The notes below the pieces were generated by a model. That model saw nothing but the letters and a program-made list of their open reading frames with translations. It was not told the DNA's origin and did not search any database. A program made the position numbers and the translations under genes. Below, in pieces: positions 1 through 8,957 of a stretch of 64,000 nt of DNA. Numbering within the stretch: position 1 is the first letter of the stretch; each line of letters starts with the position of its first letter. The stretch is from Pseudomonas oryzihabitans (GTDB taxonomy: Bacteria > Pseudomonadota > Gammaproteobacteria > Pseudomonadales > Pseudomonadaceae), in assembly GCF_024652905.1 (NCBI RefSeq), contig NZ_CP102428.1, positions 136,501 through 200,500 on the forward strand, written 5' to 3'.

Positions 1-326
1 AGCGTCCCGCCGATCTCTATCTCTGCGCCTTTGGCGAGGCGGCCGAACTGGCCGGCCTCAAGCTGGCCGAGCAGTTGCGCGATGCCCGTCCCGACCTGCG
101 TCTGCTGGTCAATGCCGGTGCCGGCAGCTTCAAGAGCCAGTTCAAGAAGGCCGACAAGAGCGGCGCGCTCTGGGCCATGATCCTGGGTGAAGACGAACTG
201 GCCGCGCAACAGGTGGCGCTCAAGCCGCTGCGTGGAGATGCGCCCCAGGAAAAGGTCGATTTCGCGGCCCTGGCCGCCCGTCTGGACGAGATTTTGCCCC
301 CGGCCGGTTCCGGTCGCGGGAATTGA
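1..326 (+). CDS. hisS: Histidyl-tRNA synthetase, C-terminal part
   Basis: This is the last 107 codons of a class II histidyl-tRNA synthetase, which charges tRNA-His in the cytoplasm. The visible part is the C-terminal anticodon-binding domain: it opens with [20 protein letters not shown] and carries the family pattern [20 protein letters not shown] followed by a conserved acidic stretch. The catalytic core lies left of the window. The stop at 324-326 is followed after a few bases by the TTG start of yfgM, and the hisS - yfgM - bamB - der order is the standard Pseudomonas cluster, so co-transcription is likely. Identification rests on these motifs and on the neighbours. Confidence 0.95.
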   Translation, partial: RPADLYLCAFGEAAELAGLKLAEQLRDARPDLRLLVNAGAGSFKSQFKKADKSGALWAMILGEDELAAQQVALKPLRGDAPQEKVDFAALAARLDEILPPAGSGRGN

Positions 327-337
327 GGAGAACGGAT

Positions 338-979
338 TTGAGTTCCATCGACGACGACAATCTGGTGGTCGCCAAGGCCTGGTGGCAGCGTAACGGCAAG
401 CCGCTGGTGGCCGGTGGCGTCATCGCCCTGGTGGCGGTACTTGGCTGGCAGGGTTGGCAGCGTTATCAGAACAACCAGGCGCAGGGCGCCTCGGTGCTCT
501 ATCAGCAACTGGTGGAAGCCGCCCTGGCGCCCGGTGGCAAGGTCGACACCGCCCGGGTGACCGATACCTACGGCAAGCTCAAGCAGGATTATTCCGGTAC
601 CGCCTACGCCCAGTACGGGAGCCTCTTCGTTGCCAAGGTGGCGGTAGAGAACAATCGCCTGGACGACGCCGCCGCCGAACTCAAGGCCGTGGTGGACAAG
701 CCCCATGACGCCGAACTCGGCGAGCTGGCGCGTCAGCGCCTGGCCCGGGTGCTGGCGGCCCAGGGCAAGGCCGAAGAGGGCCTCAAGCTACTGGATGGCG
801 AGGCGCCCAAGGCCTATGTCGCCAATCGCGAAGAATTGCGTGGTGACCTGCTGGTGGCGCTGAAGAAGCCGGCCGAGGCTCGCGCCGCCTATGAAAAAGC
901 CCGCGCCGCGCTGCCCAACGACGCAGCCGAAGGCGTGCTGCAGATGAAACTCGATGATCTCGCCAAAGGAGACGCCTGA
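338..979 (+). CDS. yfgM: YfgM-like periplasmic TPR protein (ancillary SecYEG translocon subunit)
   Basis: The 213-residue protein has a short cytoplasmic N-terminus containing WWQRNGKPLV, one membrane segment at about residues 23-40 and a periplasmic helical TPR-like region rich in A-L-R-Q. This is the layout of YfgM, which associates with the SecYEG translocon and periplasmic chaperones. A TTG start at 338 is chosen because GAGGAG at 325-330 sits at ideal spacing and the N-terminus then begins M-S-S, as in relatives; an upstream TTG at 323 has no ribosome-binding site. Its stop overlaps the bamB start (TGATG), so translational coupling is likely. Confidence 0.88.
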   Translation: MSSIDDDNLVVAKAWWQRNGKPLVAGGVIALVAVLGWQGWQRYQNNQAQGASVLYQQLVEAALAPGGKVDTARVTDTYGKLKQDYSGTAYAQYGSLFVAKVAVENNRLDDAAAELKAVVDKPHDAELGELARQRLARVLAAQGKAEEGLKLLDGEAPKAYVANREELRGDLLVALKKPAEARAAYEKARAALPNDAAEGVLQMKLDDLAKGDA

Positions 980-2121
980 TGTTGCGCTGGAAGTCTATCG
1001 CGGTACTGGGTCTCGCCCTTGCGGTCGTCGGGTGCAGCAGCACCGGCAAGAAGGAATTGCCGCCGGCCGAGCTGAAGGACATCAAGGCTGAAGTTCGCCT
1101 GGATGAAGTCTGGAGTCGCTCGGTGGGCGACGGCCAGGGCAAGGAATACAACCGCCTGGTACCGGCCGTCGACGGCCAGACGATCTTTGCCGCTGATGCC
1201 GACGGCCGGGTCATGGCGATGAATCGCGAGACCGGCCAGGTGCTGTGGAAGAAGGACCTGGACCTGCCGGTGTCCGGCGGCGTCGGCGTGGGCTCCGGCC
1301 TGGTGCTGGTCGGCACCCTGCGTGGCCAGGTGATCGCCCTCGACAGTGCCAGTGGCGACGAGAAGTGGCGCGCCCAGGCGTCCAGCGAAGTGCTGTCCGC
1401 CCCGGTGGTCAACAACGACGTGGTGGTGGTGCAGTCCCAGGACGACAAGCTGCAGGCCTTCGAGCTGGGCAGTGGTACCCGTCGCTGGATCTACGAAGAC
1501 ACCCAGCCGGTGTTGAGTCTGAGAGGCACCGGTGCGCCCCTGGTCACCAACCAGGTGGTCATGGCCGGTTTCGCCAGCGGCAAGGTGGTCGCCCTGGACG
1601 TGCAGCGCGGCCTGCCGCTGTGGGAACAGCAGATCGCCGTGCCCAAGGGTCGTTCCGAACTGGAGCGGATCGTCGACGTGGACGGCGGCCTGTCGCTGTC
1701 CGGCGACACCCTCTATGTGGTCAGCTACAACGGCCGCGTGGTCGCGCTCAATCCGGCCAACGGCCAGATCCTCTGGCAGCGTGACGCCTCCAGCTACGAC
1801 GGCGTGGCCGAAGGTTTCGGCAACGTCTACCTGAGCCTGGACAACGGCACCGTGGAAGCGGTCGAGGAATCCTCCACCTCCGCCCTCTGGACCAATGCCG
1901 ATCTGGCCCGTCGCCAGCTCACCGGTCCGGTGGTCTGGTCGAGCAACGTGGTGGTGGGCGACTACGCCGGCTACATCCATCTGCTGAGCCAGGTCGACGG
2001 TCGTTTCGTCGGTCGGACCAAGGTCGACGGTGACGGCGTCCGGGTACGACCACTGGTCGTCGGCGACATGCTCTACGTTTACGGCAATGGCGGTAAACTC
2101 GTCGCCTATCGTCTGCGCTAG
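979..2121 (+). CDS. bamB: Outer membrane protein assembly factor BamB
   Basis: This 380-residue lipoprotein is a subunit of the BAM complex, which folds beta-barrel proteins into the outer membrane. The signal peptide ends in a lipobox (VVGC followed by SST, Cys about residue 19). The rest is an eight-bladed beta-propeller of repeated PQQ-like strands, for example RWIYEDTQPVLS and ILWQRDASSYDG. Length and repeat pattern match the family. The start overlaps the yfgM stop. A strong hairpin follows the stop codon, which suggests that hisS - yfgM - bamB transcripts end or are attenuated before der. Confidence 0.96.
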   Translation: MLRWKSIAVLGLALAVVGCSSTGKKELPPAELKDIKAEVRLDEVWSRSVGDGQGKEYNRLVPAVDGQTIFAADADGRVMAMNRETGQVLWKKDLDLPVSGGVGVGSGLVLVGTLRGQVIALDSASGDEKWRAQASSEVLSAPVVNNDVVVVQSQDDKLQAFELGSGTRRWIYEDTQPVLSLRGTGAPLVTNQVVMAGFASGKVVALDVQRGLPLWEQQIAVPKGRSELERIVDVDGGLSLSGDTLYVVSYNGRVVALNPANGQILWQRDASSYDGVAEGFGNVYLSLDNGTVEAVEESSTSALWTNADLARRQLTGPVVWSSNVVVGDYAGYIHLLSQVDGRFVGRTKVDGDGVRVRPLVVGDMLYVYGNGGKLVAYRLR

Positions 2122-2139
2122 AACCCTTTATCCTCAACC

Positions 2140-2174
2140 GATGGCCGCTACCGTGAAGTTCGGTAGCGGCCATC
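2140..2174 (+). terminator. Perfect 14-bp hairpin between bamB and der
   Basis: GATGGCCGCTACCG (2140-2153) pairs perfectly with 2161-2174 around a 7-base loop and is followed by GTGTTTTC. The position just after the bamB stop and 25 bases before der fits an intrinsic terminator or attenuator. The U-run is weak, so some read-through into der is likely. Confidence 0.6.
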
Positions 2175-2199
2175 GTGTTTTCTGCTCTGGGAGAGCCGC

Positions 2200-3687
2200 A
2201 TGGTTCCCGTAATTGCCCTGGTGGGGCGGCCGAACGTCGGCAAATCCACGCTTTTCAACCGCCTGACCAAGACCCGGGACGCCATCGTCGCCGACTTCGC
2301 CGGCCTGACCCGCGATCGCAAGTACGGCGAAGCCAAGTGGCAGGGGCGCACCTACATCGTGGTCGACACCGGCGGTATTTCCGGTGACGAGGAAGGCATC
2401 GACCTGAAGATGGCCGAGCAGTCGCTGCAGGCCATCGAGGAATCCGATGCGGTGCTGTTCCTGGTGGACTCCCGCGACGGCATGACCGTCGCCGATCAGA
2501 TGATCGCCGAGCACCTGCGGAAGCGAAACAAGCGCACCTTCCTGGTGGCCAACAAGGTCGATACCGTCGACCCGGATATCGCCCGGGCGGAATTCAGCCC
2601 GTTGGCCATCGGCGACGCCTATCCTATCGCCGCGGCCCACGGGCGCGGCGTGAACAACCTGCTGGAAGACGCCCTGGGCGTCTTTCCCAAGGATGAGGTC
2701 GAGGTCGAGGAGCTCACCGAGGAGCAGGTGCGCGCTGCCGCGGAGGAGGGGGGCGACGTCTTCCGTCGCGTGCAGGGCATCGACGAGACCACCGGCATCA
2801 AGATCGCCGTGATCGGTCGGCCCAACGTCGGCAAGTCGACCCTGGTCAATCGCATGCTCGGCGAAGAGCGGGTGATCGTCTATGACCAGGCCGGTACCAC
2901 CCGCGACAGCATCTACATTCCCTTCGAGCGCAACGAAGAACGCTACACCCTGATCGACACCGCCGGCGTGCGCCGCCGCGGCAAGGTCTTCGAGGCGGTC
3001 GAGAAGTTCTCGGTGGTCAAGACGCTGCAGGCGATCCAGGACGCCAACGTGGTGATCTTCGTCATGGACGCCCGCGAAGGCGTGGTCGAGCACGACCTCA
3101 ACCTGCTCGGCTTCGTGCTGGAGACCGGGCGTGCCCTGGTGATCGCCCTGAACAAGTGGGACGGCATGGAGTCCGGCGAGCGCGACTACGTCAAGACCGA
3201 ACTGGAACGCCGCCTGCTGTTCGTCGACTTCGCCGACATTCACTTCATCTCGGCGCTGCATGGCACCGGCGTGGGCCATCTGTACAAGTCGGTGCAGCAG
3301 TCCTTCGCCTCGGCCACCACCCGCTGGCCCACCAGCCGCCTGACCCAGATCCTCGAGGATGCGGTGCAGGAGCACCAGCCGCCGATGGTCAGCGGCCGGC
3401 GCATCAAGCTGCGCTATGCCCACCTGGGCGGCGCCAACCCGCCGCTGATCGTCATCCACGGCAACCAGACGGAAGCGGTGCCCAAGTCCTATACTCGCTA
3501 CCTGGAAAAGACCTATCGCCGGGTACTCAAGCTGGTGGGTACGCCGATCCGCATCGAATACCGCGGTGGCGAGAATCCCTTCGAGGGCAAGAAGAACACC
3601 CTCACCGAGCGCCAGGTCAACAAGAAGCGCCGGCTGATGAGCCACCACAAGAAGGCCGAGAAGAAGCGCAAGGACAAGCGGCGGTAA
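2200..3687 (+). CDS. der: Ribosome-associated GTPase Der (EngA)
   Basis: Der is an essential GTPase for 50S ribosomal subunit maturation and is unusual in having two tandem GTPase domains. Both P-loops are visible: GRPNVGKST at residues 9-17 and again at about 206. Each is followed by its G3 motif (DTGG, DTAG) and an NK-D motif (NKVD, NKWD). The C-terminal KH-like domain and a lysine/arginine-rich tail ([12 protein letters not shown]) complete the 495-residue protein. ATG at 2200 follows GGGAG. A strong intrinsic terminator follows. Confidence 0.98.
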   Translation: MVPVIALVGRPNVGKSTLFNRLTKTRDAIVADFAGLTRDRKYGEAKWQGRTYIVVDTGGISGDEEGIDLKMAEQSLQAIEESDAVLFLVDSRDGMTVADQMIAEHLRKRNKRTFLVANKVDTVDPDIARAEFSPLAIGDAYPIAAAHGRGVNNLLEDALGVFPKDEVEVEELTEEQVRAAAEEGGDVFRRVQGIDETTGIKIAVIGRPNVGKSTLVNRMLGEERVIVYDQAGTTRDSIYIPFERNEERYTLIDTAGVRRRGKVFEAVEKFSVVKTLQAIQDANVVIFVMDAREGVVEHDLNLLGFVLETGRALVIALNKWDGMESGERDYVKTELERRLLFVDFADIHFISALHGTGVGHLYKSVQQSFASATTRWPTSRLTQILEDAVQEHQPPMVSGRRIKLRYAHLGGANPPLIVIHGNQTEAVPKSYTRYLEKTYRRVLKLVGTPIRIEYRGGENPFEGKKNTLTERQVNKKRRLMSHHKKAEKKRKDKRR

Positions 3688-3710
3688 GCCGGTCGGGCGT
3701 TGTGAAGGGA

Positions 3711-3740
3711 AGGGGGCTAATAGCCCCCTTTTTCTTTGTT
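3711..3740 (+). terminator. Intrinsic terminator after der
   Basis: AGGGGGC (3711-3717) and GCCCCCT (3723-3729) form a GC-rich stem with loop TAATA, followed directly by TTTTTCTTTG. This is a classic rho-independent terminator 23 bases past the der stop. Confidence 0.9.
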
Positions 3741-3744
3741 AGAG

Positions 3745-4080
3745 GATTGGGGCGAGGAGGCTACTCGCGCACCGAACTTCCCCCTCTCCCTTTGGGATAG
3801 GGTTGGGGTGCGGGCATCCCGTACGACGTTTGTTCCAGTGGAAAAGACTGCGCCGTTTTCCACGCTACGGTGGTTCCTCTTCGCGGCAGCGGCGGTGCAT
3901 TGATGCGTCCGGGTGGACGAAACATCCCCTCTCCTTTTGGGAGAGGGGATGTTTGGATCAAGCCTTGTACCCAGGCTATGCCGAGACCGCTGGCTGGCTG
4001 ATCGGCATAGCACTACTTGCCCTCTCGCGCAAAAAATCGCAGTCTGCCGATCTCCTTCCAGCCAGACCCGTGCCCGCGCG
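3745..4080. repeat. Non-coding interval with dispersed C-rich palindromes
   Basis: About 390 bases separate der from the aminotransferase. The interval holds two copies of the dispersed CCCCTCTCC...GGGAGAGGGG motif: one at about 3780-3812, and one at 3921-3953 where AACATCCCCTCTCC and GGAGAGGGGATGTT form a perfect 14-bp hairpin. A segment near 3834-3866 resembles the GTGGAAAAC...GTTTTCCAC pieces in the array at 14.9-15.5 kb. A frame open from 3913 joins the aminotransferase, but its upstream part is repeat sequence and is not considered coding. Confidence 0.6.
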
Positions 4081-5229
4081 ATGATCCAGAGCAAGCTTCC
4101 CGACCTCGCCGTCACCATCTTTACCCGCATGTCCCAGCTCGCCGCCCAGACCGGTGCGCTGAATCTGTCCCAGGGCTTTCCCGACTTCGACGGCCCCGCC
4201 GAGTTGCTCGCGGCGGTCGGTCGCCATGTCGCGGCGGGCCACAACCAGTACGCACCCATGACCGGATTGCCGACGCTGCGCCAGCAGGTAGCGGCCAAGG
4301 TTGCCGCCTTCTATGGCCGCGAGGTGGATGCCGAGGCCGAGGTCACCATCGTGCCCGGGGCCACCCAGGGCCTGTTCTGCGCCCTGCAGACGCTGGTACG
4401 ACCAGGCGACGAGGTGATCGTCTTCGACCCCTGCTACGACAGCTACGAACCCTCGGTGCAACTGGCCGGCGGGCGCTGCGTGCATGTGCCCCTGGCGCTG
4501 CCGAGCTTCGGTATCGACTGGACGGCGCTGGAAGCGGCCCTGAGTCCGCGTACCCGCGCCATCGTGCTCAATACCCCGCACAACCCCAGTGGCGCTCTGG
4601 TCAGCGCCGCCGAGTTGGATCGCCTGGCCGCACTGATCCGCGGGCGCGATCTCTATCTGGTCAGCGACGAGGTCTATGAGCACCTGGTCTACGACGGCGA
4701 GCGCCATGCCAGCGTCATCGCCCACGACGAACTCTATGCCCGCGCCTTCGTGGTCAGCTCCTTCGGCAAGACCTATCACGTCACCGGCTGGAAGACCGGC
4801 TATGTGGTAGCGCCGCCGGCGCTGTCGGCCGAGTTGCGCAAGGTGCACCAGTACGTGAGCTTCTGCGGAGTGACGCCGATCCAGGCCGCCCTGGCCGACT
4901 TCATGGCCGCCCATCCCGAGCACCTCAGCGAGCTGCCGGCCTTCTACCAGGCCAAGCGCGATCTCTTCTGCGATCTCCTGGGTAACTCGCGCTTCACCTT
5001 CCAGCGCGCCGCCGGCACCTATTTCCAGGTGGTGGACTATTCCGCCATCCGCCCGGATCTGGACGACGTGGCCATGGCCGAATGGCTGACTCGCGAGCAT
5101 GGCGTCGCCGCCATTCCGCTGTCGGTGTTCTACCAGACGCCGCCCGCTGACCTGCGCCTGGTGCGCTTCTGCTTCGCCAAGCGCGAAGACACCCTGCGTC
5201 AGGCAGCGGAGCGGCTATGCGCGATCTGA
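4081..5229 (+). CDS. PLP-dependent methionine/glutamine-type aminotransferase (YbdL/KAT family)
   Basis: This fold-type I aminotransferase of 382 residues belongs to the kynurenine/glutamine transaminase K and YbdL group, which transaminates methionine, glutamine or aromatic amino acids with 2-oxo acids. Visible are NLSQGFPDFDGP at the N-terminus, the NTPHNPSG motif, DEVYEHLVYDG, and the PLP lysine in SSFGKTYHVTGWKTGY (Lys about 230). The ATG at 4081 begins the conserved domain (MIQSKLPDLAV), although no good ribosome-binding site precedes it. It overlaps the downstream amidase gene by 13 bases. In this family the pair drives transamination by hydrolysing the omega-amide product, which supports a methionine-salvage or glutamine-transaminase role. 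Confidence 0.9.
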   Translation: MIQSKLPDLAVTIFTRMSQLAAQTGALNLSQGFPDFDGPAELLAAVGRHVAAGHNQYAPMTGLPTLRQQVAAKVAAFYGREVDAEAEVTIVPGATQGLFCALQTLVRPGDEVIVFDPCYDSYEPSVQLAGGRCVHVPLALPSFGIDWTALEAALSPRTRAIVLNTPHNPSGALVSAAELDRLAALIRGRDLYLVSDEVYEHLVYDGERHASVIAHDELYARAFVVSSFGKTYHVTGWKTGYVVAPPALSAELRKVHQYVSFCGVTPIQAALADFMAAHPEHLSELPAFYQAKRDLFCDLLGNSRFTFQRAAGTYFQVVDYSAIRPDLDDVAMAEWLTREHGVAAIPLSVFYQTPPADLRLVRFCFAKREDTLRQAAERLCAI

Positions 5230-6008
5230 CTCCTACCGCAGACCTGCGCCTGGCGCTGCTGCAGAGCGAACTGGCCTGGCATGACCCGGCCGCCAATCGC
5301 GCCCATTTCGAGCGTCTGCTGACAGCCGTGGGCGAGACCGACCTGGTCATCCTGCCGGAGATGTTCACCACCGGCTTTTCCATGGAATCGGTGGTCCTCG
5401 CCGAACCCGCCGATGGGCCGACCGCCGTCTGGCTACGAGAACAGGCCCGACGTGTCGGCGCCGTGGTGACGGGCAGCCTGATCGTGCAGGACGAAGCTGG
5501 ACAGCATCGCAACCGGCTGCTGTGGGCGACGCCCGAAGGCGAGTTGCTGCACTACGACAAGCGTCATCTGTTTCGCATGGCCGGCGAGCACGAGCATTAC
5601 GCGCCTGGCGAGCAGCGCCTGGTGGTGACGCTCAAGGGTTGGCGAATCCGCCCGCTGATCTGCTATGACCTGAGATTCCCGGTCTGGAGTCGCGCCCAGG
5701 ACGACACCGATCTGCTGCTCTATGTCGCCAACTGGCCGGCACCGCGCCGCGGCCACTGGAATCGCCTGCTGCCGGCGCGGGCCATCGAGAATCTCTGCTA
5801 TGTCGCAGCGGTGAATCGTGTTGGCAGCGACGGCAACGGTCATCCCTACGCTGGTGACAGCCAGGTGCTGGACTTCCAGGGTGAGCCCCTGGTCGAGGCC
5901 GGCGCGGCGGCCGGCATCTTCCACACGACGCTGTCGGCCGCAGCCCTCACGGCCTATCGCGAGCGCTTTCCGGCGCAGCGCGATGCCGACGCCTTCCGCC
6001 TGGACTGA
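5217..6008 (+). CDS. Carbon-nitrogen hydrolase, omega-amidase (YafV/Nit2 type)
   Basis: The 263-residue nitrilase-superfamily amidohydrolase has the complete catalytic triad: Glu48 (LPEMFTTG), Lys115 (YDKRHLF) and Cys149 (ICYDLRFP). Nit2/YafV enzymes deamidate 2-oxoglutaramate or 2-oxosuccinamate to the 2-oxo acid. The gene overlaps the end of the aminotransferase, which makes the two-step glutamine transaminase / omega-amidase pathway the most likely role; the exact substrate is inferred. Its stop abuts, convergently, the stop of the cysteine desulfurase gene. Confidence 0.9.
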   Translation: MRDLTPTADLRLALLQSELAWHDPAANRAHFERLLTAVGETDLVILPEMFTTGFSMESVVLAEPADGPTAVWLREQARRVGAVVTGSLIVQDEAGQHRNRLLWATPEGELLHYDKRHLFRMAGEHEHYAPGEQRLVVTLKGWRIRPLICYDLRFPVWSRAQDDTDLLLYVANWPAPRRGHWNRLLPARAIENLCYVAAVNRVGSDGNGHPYAGDSQVLDFQGEPLVEAGAAAGIFHTTLSAAALTAYRERFPAQRDADAFRLD

Positions 6009-7157
6009 TCAGGCCCAGAAGGGCGTGGGCTGGACGGCATGCTGGTGGATCAAGGCGACGGCCTGGTCAACGTCCGCCGCGGTGGTGTAGCGACCCAGGC
6101 TGAATCTGTAGCTGCGCGCGGCCTGTTCGGCAGATAGGCCCAGGCCCAGGAGCACATGGGAGGGCGCCGCCTTGGCCGAACTGCAGGCCGAGGTCGTCGA
6201 GAAGGCCAGCTGACGCTGCAGCGCCACGGTGTCCAGTGGCGTGGCGAAGGTCAGGTTCAGGGTATGGGGAATGCGCTGCCGGGCGCAGCCGTTCAACTGC
6301 ATGCCAAGCAGGTTCTGGACGCCGACCAGGAACCGCTCGCGCAACTGGCCGAGACGCTCGTTCTCCCGCGTCATGGCCTGGCCGGCGAGGGCGAAGGCGG
6401 TCCCCATGCCCACGATCTGGTGAGTGGCCAGGGTCCCCGAGCGCAGCCCGCGCTCATGGCCGCCGCCGTGGATCTGCGCCTGCAGGGCACCCTCCGCCCG
6501 CGGGCCGACGTAGAGGGCGCCGATGCCCTTGGGCCCATAGGTCTTGTGCGCGGAAAAGGACATCAGATCGACATCCAGGCCGGTTAGGTCGATGGCGACC
6601 TTGCCGGTGGCCTGGGCGGCGTCCACGTGGAAGAGGGCGCCACGGGCGCGGACCAGCCGGCCGATGGCGTCGATGTCGGTCAGGGTGCCCAGCTCGTTGT
6701 TCACCAGCATCAGCGAGACCAGGCAGGTGTCCTCCTGCCAGGCTTCGGCGACGGCATCGGGGGTGATGAGACCTGCCGCGTCCGGCGCCAGGTAGGTGAC
6801 GGCGAAGCCTTCGGCTTCCAGCTGGGCCGCGGTATCGAGCACCGCCCGGTGTTCCAGGCAGCTGGTGATCAGATGCCCACGTCCGCGACGGCGAGCCACG
6901 CCGAGCAGCGCGAGGTTGTTGGACTCGGTGGCACCGGAGGTCCAGATCAGTTGCTCGGGCCGGGCGCCGACCAGGTCGGCCACTTGCTGGCGAGCGCTAT
7001 CCACGGCGCGCTGGGCGTCGTTGCCGAAGGCATGGCCGCGAGAGGCGGGATTGCCGAAGACGCCCTGGCGCCCCAGGCAACCCAGCATGGCCTCGATGAC
7101 GACATCGTCGACAGGGGTGGTGGCGGCGTAATCGAAATACAGGGGATAAGCGTCCAT
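6009..7157 (-). CDS. Cysteine desulfurase, IscS/NifS class V aminotransferase
   Basis: This 382-residue PLP enzyme removes sulfur from L-cysteine as a protein persulfide, giving alanine. The N-terminal YFDYAATTPVD, the GATESNNLAL motif, the PLP lysine in SAHKTYGPKG (Lys205) and the mobile-loop cysteine in SACSSAKAAP are all present. It is not in an isc or suf cluster, so it is probably an accessory paralogue. It stands divergent to a DecR-like Lrp regulator, whose relatives sense cysteine. That suggests a job in cysteine breakdown or sulfur supply rather than housekeeping Fe-S assembly (inference). ATG at 7157 begins the conserved N-terminus. Confidence 0.9.
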   Translation of the reverse strand: MDAYPLYFDYAATTPVDDVVIEAMLGCLGRQGVFGNPASRGHAFGNDAQRAVDSARQQVADLVGARPEQLIWTSGATESNNLALLGVARRRGRGHLITSCLEHRAVLDTAAQLEAEGFAVTYLAPDAAGLITPDAVAEAWQEDTCLVSLMLVNNELGTLTDIDAIGRLVRARGALFHVDAAQATGKVAIDLTGLDVDLMSFSAHKTYGPKGIGALYVGPRAEGALQAQIHGGGHERGLRSGTLATHQIVGMGTAFALAGQAMTRENERLGQLRERFLVGVQNLLGMQLNGCARQRIPHTLNLTFATPLDTVALQRQLAFSTTSACSSAKAAPSHVLLGLGLSAEQAARSYRFSLGRYTTAADVDQAVALIHQHAVQPTPFWA

Positions 7158-7288
7158 GGCGGCCTCGAGCGATCAGATGAGAATAGACTAGCGTCTTCAT
7201 CTCGAAAGGAATTTGCTTTTCGATCGCTAACTGTGGGGTCTATGCGAATAGAATTCCTCTGTAAAGCCTTTTAGGGGAAAAGCATTTC
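7158..7288. promoter_or_regulatory. Divergent promoter region, cysteine desulfurase / Lrp regulator
   Basis: The 131 bases between the two divergent genes are AT-richer than the surroundings. They contain an imperfect dyad CGAAAGGAATTTGCTTTTCG near 7202-7221 and an inverted partner GAAAAGCATTTC just before the regulator start. Such spaced, AT-rich dyads are typical of Lrp/AsnC sites. No exact operator is assigned. Confidence 0.4.
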
Positions 7289-7750
7289 ATGGATCGCTTC
7301 GATCGCGCCATTCTCGACATCCTCCAGCAGGACAGCACCCGGTCGGTAGCTGATATCGCCGAGCGCATCGGTTTGGGCACCACCGCTTGTTGGCGGCGCA
7401 TCCAGAAGCTGGAGGAGCAGGGGGTCATCCGCGCTCGGGTGGCGCTGCTCGATCCCCGCCAGCTCAACGTGGGGGTGACGGTGTTCGTCTCGGTGCGCAC
7501 CAACCAGCACGCCATGGACTGGCTGCAGCGCTTCCACGCGGCGGTGGCGGCCATTCCGGAGGTGGTGGAGCTCTATCGCATGGCCGGCGACACGGATTAC
7601 CTGATGCGCATCGTGGTGCCGGACATCGCCGCCTATGATGGTGTGTACAAACGGCTGATCCAGGTACCGGGGTTGCTGGACGTCAGCTCCAGCTTCGCCA
7701 TGGAGCAGATCAAGTACAGCACGGCCTTGCCGCTGGATTATGTGCGTTGA
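7289..7750 (+). CDS. Lrp/AsnC-family transcriptional regulator, DecR (YbaO)-like
   Basis: The 153-residue protein has an N-terminal winged HTH (DRFDRAILDILQQD, then TTACWRRIQKLEEQGVI) and a C-terminal RAM/AsnC ligand domain with VVELYRMAGDTDYLMRIVV and SSFAMEQIKYSTALPL. The TTxCWxRxxxLE signature and the C-terminal EQIKYTT-like ending match E. coli DecR/YbaO, a cysteine-responsive activator of cysteine desulfhydration. The gene is divergent from a cysteine desulfurase, which supports cysteine sensing here; the ligand is inferred. Confidence 0.85.
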   Translation: MDRFDRAILDILQQDSTRSVADIAERIGLGTTACWRRIQKLEEQGVIRARVALLDPRQLNVGVTVFVSVRTNQHAMDWLQRFHAAVAAIPEVVELYRMAGDTDYLMRIVVPDIAAYDGVYKRLIQVPGLLDVSSSFAMEQIKYSTALPLDYVR

Positions 7751-7761
7751 GGGGGCGGTCT

Positions 7762-7825
7762 ATCGCGGCCATGGGCCGCTCCTACGGCTAAACCGGAGCG
7801 TGTAGGAGCGGCCCATGGCCGCGAT
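7762..7825. repeat. REP-type palindrome pair (GTAGGAGCGGCC family)
   Basis: Two exactly complementary 24-base arms (7762-7785 and 7802-7825) with core GTAGGAGCGGCCCATGGCC flank a 16-base spacer. Related copies occur at 23337-23392 and 51231-51310. This is the layout of Pseudomonas REP/BIME elements, which are mobilised by RAYT transposases and sit between genes. Confidence 0.85.
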
Positions 7826-7874
7826 TAAATCCTATGATCGCTACCCAACACTGGCGGCGCCTCGAGGCAAGGCC

Positions 7875-7908
7875 TGTTGGGCTTCGCTACGCTCAGCCCA
7901 ACCTACGG
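7875..7908. repeat. Half copy of the GTAGGTTGGG palindromic element
   Basis: Only the right half of the dispersed element is present: GTTGGGCTTCG, a short variable piece, then CTCAGCCCAACCTACG. It lies about 45 bases beyond the 3' end of the aldo/keto reductase gene. The left half is missing, so this is a truncated copy. Confidence 0.8.
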
Positions 7909-7953
7909 CGGCCCGTCATGACCGCGATGAAGTGGGTTGGGTGGCGCCAAGTC

Positions 7954-8904
7954 TCAGCGATAGGCGCTGACCTGATTCAGCAGGGTGATGTCGTCGGCCG
8001 GTAGCTGCAGCCGGGTGGCGGCCACCAGGTCGTCGAGCTGGGCCTGGGAGGTAGCGCTGGCGATGGGGGCGGTGATGCTGGGGCGGGCGATCAGCCAGGC
8101 GAGGGCGACCTGGGCCGGGGTGGCGTCGTGCTTTTCGGCGATCTCGTCGAGGCCGGCCAGGATGGCCATGCCGCGTTCGTCCAGGTAGCCCTTGACCATG
8201 TCCGCGCGTGAACCCTGGAGATCGTCCTTGGTGCGGTACTTGCCGGTCAGGAAGCCGCTGGCCAGGGAGAAGTAGCTGATCACGCCCAGGCCGAGTTCCT
8301 CGACCACCGGTTCCAGGTCGGTCTCGTAATCCTGACGGGCATGCAGGTTGTAGTGAGGCTGCAGGCTCTGGTACGCCGGCACGCCCAGGCGTTCGGCGAC
8401 CTGGGCCGCTTCGCGCAGGCGCTGGCCACCGTAGTTGGAGGCGCCGATCACCCGCACCTTGCCCTGTTCCACCAGCCGGGCGAAGGCGCCCAGGGTTTCC
8501 TCCAGCGGCGTGTCCTCGTCATCACAATGCGCCTGATAGAGATCGATGCGATCGGTCTGCAGACGCTTGAGCGAGGCTTCCACCGCCTGCTGCACATAGC
8601 TGGCCTTGAGGCCTTTGCGGCCCTCACCCATATCCATGCCCAGCTTGGTGGCCAGGATCACCTGATCACGCTTGCCACTGCGGGCCAACCACTTGCCCAG
8701 CAGGGTCTCGGATTCGCCCCCGCTGTTGCCCGGTGCCCAGCGCGAATAGACGTCGGCGGTGTCGATGAAATTCAGACCCGCTTCGAGCAGGGCGTCCAGC
8801 ATGCGAAAGGACTGGGCCTCGTCCAGCGTCCAGCCGAAGACATTGCCACCAAAGCAGAGCGGCGGCACCTGGAGGTCTGAATGGCCAAGGGTACGTGTTT
8901 GCAT
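7954..8904 (-). CDS. Aldo/keto reductase
   Basis: This 316-residue (beta/alpha)8 oxidoreductase probably reduces aldehydes or ketones with NADPH. The catalytic tetrad residues are visible in order: Asp and Tyr in NFIDTADVYS, Lys in ATKLGM and His in YQAHCDDED. GASNYGGQRL and the C-terminal IASATSQAQLDDL fit the AKR11/12-like group, whose members act on assorted carbonyls. The substrate cannot be told from sequence. It is a single gene with repeat elements past its 3' end. Confidence 0.88.
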   Translation of the reverse strand: MQTRTLGHSDLQVPPLCFGGNVFGWTLDEAQSFRMLDALLEAGLNFIDTADVYSRWAPGNSGGESETLLGKWLARSGKRDQVILATKLGMDMGEGRKGLKASYVQQAVEASLKRLQTDRIDLYQAHCDDEDTPLEETLGAFARLVEQGKVRVIGASNYGGQRLREAAQVAERLGVPAYQSLQPHYNLHARQDYETDLEPVVEELGLGVISYFSLASGFLTGKYRTKDDLQGSRADMVKGYLDERGMAILAGLDEIAEKHDATPAQVALAWLIARPSITAPIASATSQAQLDDLVAATRLQLPADDITLLNQVSAYR

Positions 8905-8957
8905 GGGATCCTCATCGGGTTGGGGAAGTCATGCAGGTTACGACCGATGGCCTGGGC

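Noticed and set aside
3913-4080. N-terminal extension of the aminotransferase
   Set aside because: The extension is encoded by a palindromic repeat and lacks family similarity; the conserved protein starts at 4081.
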